Source of the DNA: an uncultured Ruminococcus sp.
GTDB lineage: Bacteria > Bacillota > Clostridia > Oscillospirales > CAG-382
Direction: 5' to 3'
NCBI GenBank assembly: GCA_902783535.1
Contig: CACZRJ010000082.1
Location: 1 to 5,735 of the forward strand
DNA length: 5,735 nt
The stretch's first letter is position 1, and each line of letters begins with the position of its first letter. A program made the translations under genes and the position numbers. The notes under the pieces were generated by a model. The model saw only the letters and a list, made by a program, of their open reading frames with translations, made no database searches and had not been told where the DNA came from. Of this stretch, positions 1 through 5,680 are shown piece after piece.

Positions 1-1
1 G

Positions 2-514
2 GGCATGCGCAGACAGGCGGCGACCATCCTCGGCCTGTCCGTCCAGCCGCGCTATCTCTTCTTCGACGAGACCTTCGACGGACTGGACCCGGTCATCCGC
101 AATCTGGTCAAATCGGTCATCTACGAGGACGTCATCGAGCGGAAGACGACGACGATCATCACTTCCCACTCCCTGCGCGAGCTCGAGGACACCTGCGACC
201 AGCTGGCCATGCTGCACAAGGGCGGCATCATCTTCGAGAGCGACGTGCAGGACCTGAAGACCTCCCTGTTCAAAGTGCAGATCGTCTTCGGGGAGCCCTT
301 CGGAAGAGAAAAATTTGAAGGCATTGAGATCGTCAACTACACCCAGAAAGGTTCCGTCGCCAACATCATCATCCGCGGCGACAGGGACGCCATCGTCGAA
401 AAGCTGAACGGCATGCATCCGCTTCTCGCGGAAGTGCTCCCGCTCAGTCTGGAGGAAGTCTTCATCTTCGAAATGGAAGCGCTGGGCTACGCCTTCAAAG
501 AAGTGCTGAAATGA
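2..514 (+). CDS. ABC transporter ATP-binding protein, C-terminal half (5' end outside window)
   Basis: This is the nucleotide-binding subunit of an ABC exporter; it hydrolyses ATP at the cytoplasmic face to power the permease encoded next. The open frame runs from the window edge, so the ATG at 5 is internal: the first residues GMRRQ are the tail of the LSxGMRRQ signature, and the Walker A half lies upstream. Numbering from M at position 5, Walker B ends in FFDE (D21, catalytic E22), the D-loop is GLD (26-28), and the switch histidine is H55 in TSHSLRELED. About 95 residues follow the H-loop region as an accessory C-terminal segment, usual for exporter ATPases of this type. Its TGA (512-514) abuts the ribosome binding site of the permease gene, so the two are co-transcribed and probably translationally coupled. 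The substrate cannot be read from the ATPase. A GntR-type regulator often precedes such pairs in Bacillota, but none is visible here. Confidence 0.95.
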   Translation, partial: GMRRQAATILGLSVQPRYLFFDETFDGLDPVIRNLVKSVIYEDVIERKTTTIITSHSLRELEDTCDQLAMLHKGGIIFESDVQDLKTSLFKVQIVFGEPFGREKFEGIEIVNYTQKGSVANIIIRGDRDAIVEKLNGMHPLLAEVLPLSLEEVFIFEMEALGYAFKEVLK

Positions 515-523
515 GGAAGGGGG
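514..523 (+). promoter_or_regulatory. Ribosome binding site of the permease gene
   Basis: The purine run AGGAAGGGGG starts on the last base of the ATPase stop codon. Its AAGGGGG core ends 10 nt before the ATG at 534. This spacing favours 534 over the in-frame ATG at 540, and the overlap with the upstream stop suggests translational coupling. Confidence 0.75.
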
Positions 524-533
524 CGAAAATAAC

Positions 534-2711
534 ATGAAAATGAACAAACTCTGGAACGGCCGTCTGTATCTGGAAGGCATCAAGAAGATCCGGATCCTCG
601 GCATCGCCTTCTCCATCATCATCGTCGTCATCAACGCGTTGATCCCCCTGACGAGTTTTCTCCTGAAACTCACGCAAAAGCTTTCTTACAGCGCCGTCGG
701 TGTCGCGCAGGCCGCCGACAGGATCAGCGTGGAAACGATCCCCGAATCGGGATTCGCGACCGCCATGTTCCTGCTGATGTTCTTCACGCCGTTCTTCTTC
801 TATACGATGTTCGCCTACCTGAACAGCCGGAAGGAGTCCGACTTCTACCACGCGATCCCCTATTCCCGCACCAGCGTCTATCTGGCGTTCACGGCGGCCG
901 TCTTCACGTGGATCTTCGGGATCCTGATCGTGTCCGTCTCTCTGAACACCCTGCTCTGGTTCATCAATCCTTACGCGACCTTCAGCTGGACGGTCCCCTT
1001 GAAGATCATCGCGGAATACGTCGTCGCGACCCTGTTCGTCGGCGGCATCTCCGCCATCGCCGTCTGCCTGACCGGCACGAAGGCCTCCCAGTTCTTCGTG
1101 ACGATGATCCTGCTGTTCTTCTTCCGGATCTCGATGATCCTCTTCGAAGTCAGCGCGCAGCATCTCGCGCCGGTCATGGACGTCGAGCATTCCCTGCTGA
1201 TGCTCTTCTCACCGAAATACTATTTCCCGCTCTCCATCATCGCCAACTATTTCGATTCGGGCGTCCTCTCCAACGCGGTCGTCTGGATCTACACGTCCGT
1301 GCTCGCCGTCCTGTCGCTCGTCATCGGCGGCGTCCTCTACGCGAAGCGCAGAAGCGAAACGGCGGAGAAATCCGCGCCGAACCGCGTCTTCCAGCACGTG
1401 TTCCGCTGCCTGTTCACCCTGCCGTTCGTTTCCGCGATCGCGGCACTCATCGTTTTCCAGGTGGAGATCGCGATCATCTTCGTTCTGGTGAACGTCACGC
1501 TCGTCGTTTACTGCCTCTATGAACTGATCACGTCGAAAAGCGCGAAATCGCTTCTGAAGAGCCTGCCTTTCCTCGGCGTCCTCGTCGCGTTCGCGCTGCT
1601 GTTCCTCGGCGGCGTGCACGTCGTGAAGAACGTCGTGCTCAGCCAGCGCTACGTTCCGGAGCAGATCGAATCGGTCGGCATACACGTTCAGGATTCGCTC
1701 GATCTGTTCGACACATACCAGTCCACGTACGAATCGCGCAAGCTGACGGACGTCATGCTGACGGACGAACAGGCGAAAAAGATCTTCTGCGACGCGCTGG
1801 GCCGTTCCATCGATTCCGTCAAGCTGCGCGGCAGGATCTATCCGACCGGGTATTCCTACGAAGACGGGCAGGAAGTGAATATGATCGCGAAGCTCGCTTC
1901 CGGCAGAACGGTCGGGAAAAACGTCTATATGACGAATGACGAGATCGCGGAACTCAGCCGCCTGTCCATGACGTCGGGCAAATACGCCGACGCGCTGATC
2001 CAGATCCCCGAATTCAATGAGCTGACCTACATCCAGTGCAACGTCAACGAGCCCGGAGATCTGCAGCCGGACATGAAAACGGTCTACGGTCACTTCCGGT
2101 CCGACTATGAAAAGCTGTCGCGCGAGCAGAAGATCGAATACAAGTCGTCGATGACAGGCAGATACGCCGTCCCCGAAGGAGCAGCATACGGTCTCATGTT
2201 CATGGGGTCCACCGGCGGCAAGTCCTTCATGACGAACTACGGGATCCCGGCGTACTTCAAGGAAACGACCGCGTATCTGGACGGTTTAAAAGGAGACCGG
2301 GATGAAAAAGCGCTCGCCCTCATCGCGGATCTCGCGGCCGGAAAGATCGGCGGAGAAGATACGTCCTACACCCTCAATTGTCAGATATTCGAAGGAACCG
2401 CTTACATCCTGGACAACCTGCCGATCGAAAGCGGCGTCTCATCGGCCGATTACAGAGACCATGTCAAAGAGTTCGCCGGAATGCTCATGCAGCACGTCGA
2501 CTGGAGCGACCGGAGCGAGCCGGTCAGCTCGGACGACAGTTCCCTCAGGGTCCGCATCAACGTCAGCGCCGACAGCGTGTGGACCACATTGAAAGGAAAG
2601 GTGAAAACGGACGGGATGACGGGCGAACAGTACGACCGGTTCATGTCGCTCGCGAAAACCATCTACAAAGAATACAACGATTTCTACAACATGCAATGGA
2701 TCGTCGACTGA
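534..2711 (+). CDS. ABC-2 type exporter permease with large C-terminal soluble domain
   Basis: This is the membrane subunit partnering the preceding ATPase. Hydrophobic segments are visible at about residues 21-45, 75-96, 113-142, 155-180, 184-206, 249-270, 290-310, 311-333 and 344-368, roughly nine spans. Between the second and third spans lies DFYHAIPYSR (103-112). This resembles the cytoplasmic DFYHxxP loop of a Bacillota permease family paired with ATPases having the FDETFDGLDP Walker B, and it probably contacts the ATPase. Residues about 370-725 are hydrophilic and about as long as the membrane part. They include a run like SGRTVGKNVYMTNDEIAEL (456-474) that recalls the soluble tail of this family (possibly the DUF6449 type; recalled, not checked). 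The gene begins 19 nt after the ATPase stop and ends just before a terminator, so it is the last gene of the operon. The substrate is unknown; a lipid, peptide or antimicrobial export or sensing role is only inference. The frame is intact, with no sign of decay. Confidence 0.9.
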   Translation: MKMNKLWNGRLYLEGIKKIRILGIAFSIIIVVINALIPLTSFLLKLTQKLSYSAVGVAQAADRISVETIPESGFATAMFLLMFFTPFFFYTMFAYLNSRKESDFYHAIPYSRTSVYLAFTAAVFTWIFGILIVSVSLNTLLWFINPYATFSWTVPLKIIAEYVVATLFVGGISAIAVCLTGTKASQFFVTMILLFFFRISMILFEVSAQHLAPVMDVEHSLLMLFSPKYYFPLSIIANYFDSGVLSNAVVWIYTSVLAVLSLVIGGVLYAKRRSETAEKSAPNRVFQHVFRCLFTLPFVSAIAALIVFQVEIAIIFVLVNVTLVVYCLYELITSKSAKSLLKSLPFLGVLVAFALLFLGGVHVVKNVVLSQRYVPEQIESVGIHVQDSLDLFDTYQSTYESRKLTDVMLTDEQAKKIFCDALGRSIDSVKLRGRIYPTGYSYEDGQEVNMIAKLASGRTVGKNVYMTNDEIAELSRLSMTSGKYADALIQIPEFNELTYIQCNVNEPGDLQPDMKTVYGHFRSDYEKLSREQKIEYKSSMTGRYAVPEGAAYGLMFMGSTGGKSFMTNYGIPAYFKETTAYLDGLKGDRDEKALALIADLAAGKIGGEDTSYTLNCQIFEGTAYILDNLPIESGVSSADYRDHVKEFAGMLMQHVDWSDRSEPVSSDDSSLRVRINVSADSVWTTLKGKVKTDGMTGEQYDRFMSLAKTIYKEYNDFYNMQWIVD

Positions 2712-2733
2712 CGGAAACAGCGGCCAATGGAAA

Positions 2734-2765
2734 GGCGCTCCCGCATCGGGAGCGCCCCTTTTTGT
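2734..2765 (+). terminator. Rho-independent terminator of the ABC exporter operon
   Basis: A perfect 10-bp stem (2734-2743 with 2747-2756, GGCGCTCCCG/CGGGAGCGCC) closes a 3-nt loop. It is followed by CC and a T-run (2759-2763), with more T-rich sequence to 2779. It starts 22 nt after the permease stop. On the minus strand the same hairpin is followed by only three T residues, so it would be a weaker terminator for the convergent dockerin gene, for which no other terminator is seen. Confidence 0.9.
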
Positions 2766-2793
2766 TTTCTATTTTTTTTCAGCCGCGGCATCT

Positions 2794-4578
2794 TCAGGCT
2801 GTCTTCAGCACCATGCGCTTCAGCAGCAGATAGTCCGTCGCGGTCACGCGGCCGTCGCCGGTCATGTCGCATGCTTTACGGAGTTCTTCCGTCGGCGTGT
2901 GCGTGCGGAGGACCACGCGTTTCAGCAGCATGTAGTCGAGCGCGGTCAGGCGTCCGTCTCCGTTCAGATCCCCGCTTTTGTCCTGTCCCTGCTGCTGTCC
3001 CCCGCTTCCGGTCCCGTTCTTTTCTTCGCGCAGGGCAGGACCCTTTTCGGTCATCTCCCAGACGTTTTCGAAGTCGAAGCCTTCAAACGTCTCACGGGAA
3101 GAGAGTTCTCCGGAAGTGATGTTCTTCACATATCCGATCTCCGGCATGACGTATACGGCGGAATATCCCGTATACGCGCCGACATTGCTTCGCGCGTAGG
3201 AGCTGCACGGCGTGAAGTACGTCCGCTGGGTGCCCAGGCAGTAGTTATGCTCCATATTCCCGACGGTCGTGTCCGAAAAGCCGCTCAGGTCCGTCTGGTC
3301 CTTCTTTGTCTTGTCTTTCACGTAACGGCGCATCAGGTCGTCGTAGACGTATCCGACGAGCGAACCGTAGCAGTAGCTCTTTTCTTCCGTGCAGACGTTC
3401 GGCGCGGTGACGCTTCCGGTCGCGTAGCAGCGGGTGAGATGGAATTTCGTGTCGGAATAGGAAAAGTGCAGGCAGCCGATCAGAGCGCCGGCGGGATTCC
3501 TGTACCGGACCCACACGCCGCCCTGCGACATCCAGTCATCCTGGCAGTCGCTCCAGGTCCCGCCGGAAAAGACGTCTCCGGTCGCGTAGCAGTCCGAGAT
3601 CCTCGCGCCTCTGGACCATCCGATCAGGCCGCCGACGAACGCGCAACCGTAACCGTGTCCAGTGCCGGCATTGTCCGTCACGTTCCCGGTCGCGTAGCAG
3701 CGGGACACGGAACCGACGCCGCCCTCAAACTCTCCGATGAGCCCGCCGAAATTCTTGCCGGACCCTGCGACGGCACCGCTCGCGCGGCAGTCTTCGACGT
3801 CGACGCAGGAAACGGTCCCGATCAGGCCGCCGATGTTGTTGACGATCCCGTCTTCGGTCCCGCGGACCGTCGCGTCGGACGCGCATCCCGAAATACGCGT
3901 GCCTTTCGTGGAATAGACGTAATCATCGCCGTTTTCTTCGCAATCGTATCCGGCCTGGACCGAGCCGATCAGTCCGCCGGTTCCGAATTCGCCTTCCGCC
4001 GTGACGCTTCCCGAAGAAGTGCATCTCAGGATCTTTCCGGGTTCGGCGTCATCTTCGTACTCGACCGCTCCGGCAAGTCCGCCCGCCGGCGAAACGGCAA
4101 CGATATCGATGCCGGACGCGCAGTCTTCGAACGAGCAGTTGACGGCCTTCCCGACGACGCCTCCGACATGTCTCATGTTCTTCCCTTCGATCGAGCAGTC
4201 TTTCAGCCGAATGTTCCGGAACTCCGCCCCGGAAGCGTGGCCGAACAGCCCGACGCCGGACAAATCCTCTTCCGAACGGATACGGAGAGCGGAGACCGTA
4301 TGCCCGCCGCCGTCATAGACGCCCTTGAAAGGCTTGCTTTCGGTCCCGAGCGGCGTCCAGCCGTTTTCGGACGAGAGGGAGATGTCCGCCGTCTGCAGAA
4401 AACAGACGCCGGATTTGTTCAGATAGGAAGCGATCTTTTTCAGATCGGACGCGCTCGATACGCGGTAGGGATCCTTTTTCGTCCCCGACCCGGACAACCC
4501 GCCCGCGGCCGAAACCGTCCCCGAAACGCAAATCAGAATGCAGATCAGACAGATCACCGAAACGATTGTCTTTTTCAA
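2794..4578 (-). CDS. Secreted GLUG-repeat protein with C-terminal type I dockerin
   Basis: The predicted product is an exported protein of 594 residues, counted from the TTG at 4578. That start gives MKKTIVSVICLICILIC, a classic signal peptide with probable cleavage after VSA (about residue 24). It is preceded by AAGGGGAG at 8-nt spacing. The upstream in-frame GTG at 4587 overlaps that Shine-Dalgarno site and is unlikely. Residues 30-100 carry the usual lead-in of GLUG proteins (GSGTKKDPY, then FKGVYDGGGHT). Nine GLUG motifs follow (109-411), then a cap with FDFENVWEM (501-509), a Gly/Gln-rich linker (about 520-535) and a dockerin (536-594). The two calcium loops have D537/N539/D541/D548 and D571/T573/D575/D582, each followed by a helix with LLKR. 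The GLUG region should fold as a right-handed beta-solenoid, often used for adhesion or glycan contact. The dockerin should bind a cohesin on a scaffold or cell-surface protein. No catalytic domain is recognised, and no cohesin gene is in the window. The mature part contains 20 cysteines, many at one repeated position. Confidence 0.93.
   Translation of the reverse strand: MKKTIVSVICLICILICVSGTVSAAGGLSGSGTKKDPYRVSSASDLKKIASYLNKSGVCFLQTADISLSSENGWTPLGTESKPFKGVYDGGGHTVSALRIRSEEDLSGVGLFGHASGAEFRNIRLKDCSIEGKNMRHVGGVVGKAVNCSFEDCASGIDIVAVSPAGGLAGAVEYEDDAEPGKILRCTSSGSVTAEGEFGTGGLIGSVQAGYDCEENGDDYVYSTKGTRISGCASDATVRGTEDGIVNNIGGLIGTVSCVDVEDCRASGAVAGSGKNFGGLIGEFEGGVGSVSRCYATGNVTDNAGTGHGYGCAFVGGLIGWSRGARISDCYATGDVFSGGTWSDCQDDWMSQGGVWVRYRNPAGALIGCLHFSYSDTKFHLTRCYATGSVTAPNVCTEEKSYCYGSLVGYVYDDLMRRYVKDKTKKDQTDLSGFSDTTVGNMEHNYCLGTQRTYFTPCSSYARSNVGAYTGYSAVYVMPEIGYVKNITSGELSSRETFEGFDFENVWEMTEKGPALREEKNGTGSGGQQQGQDKSGDLNGDGRLTALDYMLLKRVVLRTHTPTEELRKACDMTGDGRVTATDYLLLKRMVLKTA
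2797..2973 (-). other. Dockerin type I domain (two calcium-binding loop-helix repeats)
   Basis: The last 59 residues hold two F-hand-like repeats, GDLNGDGRLTALDYMLLKR and CDMTGDGRVTATDYLLLKR. Calcium ligands sit at loop positions 1, 3, 5 and 12. Position 3 is N in the first loop and T in the second; T is less usual. Residues at positions 10 and 11, which govern cohesin choice in characterised dockerins, are AL and AT. Both repeats look functional. The domain is the very C-terminus, as usual. Confidence 0.93.
3343..4257 (-). repeat. Coding repeats: nine GLUG motifs of the secreted protein
   Basis: Nine motif cores are visible, with G-[GAL]-[LV]-x-G at the centre: VGLFG, VGGVVG, AGGLAG, TGGLIG, IGGLIG, FGGLIG, VGGLIG, AGALIG and YGSLVG. 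Spacing runs from about 27 to 49 residues, with larger insertions late in the array. Between them recurs a strand ending in C-x-A-[ST]-G-x-V, most clearly CYATG three times, copied at DNA level as GTCGCGTAGCAG at about 3420, 3581 and 3690 on the plus strand. The copies are diverged, so this is an old protein repeat and not a recent tandem duplication. Confidence 0.85.
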
Positions 4579-4586
4579 TATCAACA

Positions 4587-4594
4587 CTCCCCTT
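4587..4594 (-). promoter_or_regulatory. Ribosome binding site deciding the TTG start of the dockerin protein
   Basis: On the minus strand AAGGGGAG ends at 4587, 8 nt before TTG at 4578. The longer reading from GTG at 4587-4585 would start inside this site, leaving no usable Shine-Dalgarno. It would also add MLI ahead of the signal peptide's natural MKK. Confidence 0.75.
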
Positions 4595-4616
4595 TTTTCG
4601 CTTGCTCTTCAAAAGA

Positions 4617-4645
4617 AGAATACCATTGATTCGCCGGAAAAGCAA
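4617..4645 (-). promoter_or_regulatory. Probable promoter of the dockerin gene
   Basis: On the minus strand TTGCTT (4645-4640) and TATTCT (4622-4617) are separated by 17 nt. This places the transcription start near 4610 and gives a leader of about 30 nt before the TTG start. The hexamers match the consensus at 3/6 and 4/6, so this is a weak or activated promoter if real. A 5-bp inverted repeat (TCTTC-AAAA-GAAGA, 4606-4619) overlaps the -10 and start point. Confidence 0.4.
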
Positions 4646-4666
4646 GACCGAAAACGGTTTGCCGTC

Positions 4667-4695
4667 TTGACTTTTTTCCTTCCTCCGTCTATACT
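4667..4695 (+). promoter_or_regulatory. Strong sigma-A type promoter of the 250-residue protein gene
   Basis: TTGACT (4667-4672) and TATACT (4690-4695) are separated by 17 nt; each matches five of six consensus bases. The predicted start is near 4702, giving a leader of about 25 nt. An inverted repeat at 4694-4708 overlaps the -10 end and start point. Confidence 0.8.
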
Positions 4696-4708
4696 TTTCT
4701 TCGAAAAG
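4694..4708. promoter_or_regulatory. Inverted repeat over the promoter, candidate operator
   Basis: CTTTTC and GAAAAG form a perfect 6-bp inverted repeat separated by TTC. It spans the last bases of the -10 box to about +7, the classic location for a repressor site. As RNA it would be a weak 3-nt-loop hairpin without a following T-run, so DNA binding is the better guess. No regulator is identified; the adjacent gene product, which has a possible winged-helix tail, is one candidate. Confidence 0.4.
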
Positions 4709-4726
4709 AGCATCGGGGGAACTGCC

Positions 4727-5479
4727 ATGCGGGACGAGGAGATCCTGAAATATCTGTCCAAAGACATAGCGCCGGGCGCTAACGGCATCGGAACGCTCTC
4801 GGAAAAGTCCGTGCACGGGTTCCTGAAAAACCTGTATATGCCCGATCATGACAAGCAGGAGGTTCGTGTCGGTCAATTCATCGCCGACATCTTCGACGGT
4901 TACTCCGTGACCGAGATCCAGACCGGACATTTTGCCGTTCTCCGCAGAAAACTCGACTACTATCTCCCCCGCTATCCCGTTTGCGTCGTATGTCCCGTCG
5001 TATGCGAAACGTGCATCGTCTGGACGGATCCGGAGACCGGCGCCGCGTCTCCGCCGAGAAAAAGCCCGCGGCACGCGAACGCGTCCGAAGCGCTTCACGA
5101 GCTGTGGCAGATCCGGGAATACCTCTGCCATCCGAATCTGACGATCGACGTAGTTCTCGTCAGGGCGGAGGAATACCGCGTCCGGAACGGCCGCGGAAAG
5201 TCGAGATCCAAAGGATCTATAAAAATCGACCGCGTTCCGACGGAACTGCTGGAGATCCTCCGCTTCCGGTCCGCCGAAGACTACAGGATGTTTCTCCCGC
5301 CGGATCTTCCGGAATGCTTTTCCGTTTCCGACTTCCGGCTGTCGTCCAAACTCCGGCCGAGACAAGCGTACAGCGCCGTCCACGTGCTGGAAACGATCGG
5401 ATTGATCGAGGAGGCGGAGGCGCCGGAGAGAAAAGCGAAAAAAGGAAAGGCGCCGAAGCAGTACCGCGTACGCGTCTGA
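4727..5479 (+). CDS. Conserved-type hypothetical protein; possible PD-(D/E)XK-like core plus helix-turn-helix-like tail
   Basis: The product is a 250-residue cytoplasmic protein with no signal peptide or membrane segment. The start is ATG at 4727, with GGGGGA (4715-4720) 6 nt upstream; the longer open frame lacks a start that fits the promoter. The sequence resembles hypothetical proteins I recall from Clostridia with the pattern LSEKxxH...PDxxKxEVxVGxFxADI...EIQT. Here these are LSEKSVH (24-30), HDKQEVRVGQFIADIF (41-56) and VTEIQTGHF (61-69). E45, D54, E63 and Q65 could be a PD-(D/E)XK-type metal site of the E-x-Q kind, suggesting nuclease ancestry, but no assay-proven relative is known to me. 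Residues 86-96 carry CxxC-x3-CxxC. The region 121-195 is helical with conserved-looking HPNL and EDYR. Residues 198-228 (FSVSDF...LRPRQAYSAVHVLETIGLIEE) look like a helix-turn-helix or winged-helix. The basic tail 234-250 (KAKKGKAPKQYRVRV) may bind nucleic acid. It is a single-gene transcription unit, divergent from the dockerin gene. Confidence 0.85.
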   Translation: MRDEEILKYLSKDIAPGANGIGTLSEKSVHGFLKNLYMPDHDKQEVRVGQFIADIFDGYSVTEIQTGHFAVLRRKLDYYLPRYPVCVVCPVVCETCIVWTDPETGAASPPRKSPRHANASEALHELWQIREYLCHPNLTIDVVLVRAEEYRVRNGRGKSRSKGSIKIDRVPTELLEILRFRSAEDYRMFLPPDLPECFSVSDFRLSSKLRPRQAYSAVHVLETIGLIEEAEAPERKAKKGKAPKQYRVRV

Positions 5480-5489
5480 GGATGCGCTT

Positions 5490-5509
5490 TTCCGTCGATC
5501 CGCACGGAA
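5490..5509. other. Short inverted repeat after the 250-residue protein gene
   Basis: TTCCGT and ACGGAA form a 6-bp stem with an 8-nt loop, starting 11 nt after the stop codon. It is followed by an A-rich and not a T-rich run, so it is not a standard terminator. Transcription from the upstream gene may read into the tRNA, since no better terminator is seen before 5533. Confidence 0.25.
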
Positions 5510-5532
5510 TCGAAAAAAGAAAAAATAACCCC

Positions 5533-5561
5533 TTGACAAAAGGGATGTTCGCGGCTATAAT
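5533..5561 (+). promoter_or_regulatory. Perfect-consensus sigma-A promoter of the tRNA gene
   Basis: TTGACA (5533-5538) and TATAAT (5556-5561) both match the consensus exactly with the optimal 17-nt spacer, as expected for a stable-RNA gene. The start is predicted near 5568, leaving a leader of about 32 nt. That leader contains the small hairpin GGAAG-AAAA-CTTCC (5574-5587) just before the mature tRNA 5' end, which may matter for 5' processing. Confidence 0.93.
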
Positions 5562-5599
5562 GCATTTGTTTGCGGAAGAAAACTTCCATGAATGCAATT

Positions 5600-5675
5600 G
5601 CTAATGTGGCTCAGTTGGTAGAGCAGCTGATTCGTAATCAGCAGGTCGCGGGTTCGAGTCCCGCCATTAGCTCCA
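5600..5675 (+). tRNA. tRNA-Thr (anticodon CGT)
   Basis: The 76-nt cloverleaf is complete. The acceptor stem is 5600-5606 with 5665-5671 (GCTAATG/CATTAGC), and the D stem is GCTC/GAGC (5609-5612, 5621-5624). The anticodon stem is GCTGA/TCAGC with loop TTCGTAA, placing CGT at 5633-5635; this reads ACG, threonine. The variable loop is AGGTC. The T stem is GCGGG/CCCGC with loop TTCGAGT, followed by discriminator T and an encoded CCA (5673-5675). All stems pair without mismatch. G1-C72 and C2-G71 agree with bacterial threonine identity. It stands alone with its own promoter and terminator. Confidence 0.98.
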
Positions 5676-5680
5676 CAATG

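Noticed and set aside
495..2093. Antisense open frames opposite the ABC permease (231 and 294 codons)
   Set aside because: The translations are highly charged with repeated DDD and RR runs, typical of the complement of GC-rich membrane-protein codons. The sense strand has clear membrane spans.
2782..2789. GCCGCGGC palindrome just after the dockerin gene stop
   Set aside because: It is a short self-complementary sequence with no loop. On the minus strand it is followed by an A-run and not a T-run, so it is not a terminator.
2899..4629. 576-codon open frame antisense to the dockerin gene
   Set aside because: It lies wholly opposite a gene with a clear signal peptide, GLUG motifs and dockerin. 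Its product is Arg/Asp/Ala-rich with no motif, and it stays open because the GC-rich host avoids TTA, CTA and TCA codons. No promoter or good ribosome binding site precedes it.
4538..4726. N-terminal extension of the 250-residue protein to 4538
   Set aside because: This part would overlap the start of the divergent dockerin gene and both promoters. The ATG at 4727 has a good ribosome binding site and promoter.
4313..5539. 408-codon antisense open frame over the 250-residue protein gene
   Set aside because: It has Arg/Asp/Phe-rich low-complexity composition, runs across two divergent genes and their promoters, and has no recognisable domain. It is a compositional shadow.
5529..5544. Palindrome CCCTT...AAGGG over the tRNA -35 box
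   Set aside because: It is only 5 bp, overlaps a perfect-consensus -35, and a repressor site is not expected on a stable-RNA promoter. Probably coincidence.
5562..5595. Longer stem GCATT/AATGC enclosing the tRNA leader hairpin
   Set aside because: The left arm lies between the -10 box and the predicted start point and would mostly not be transcribed.
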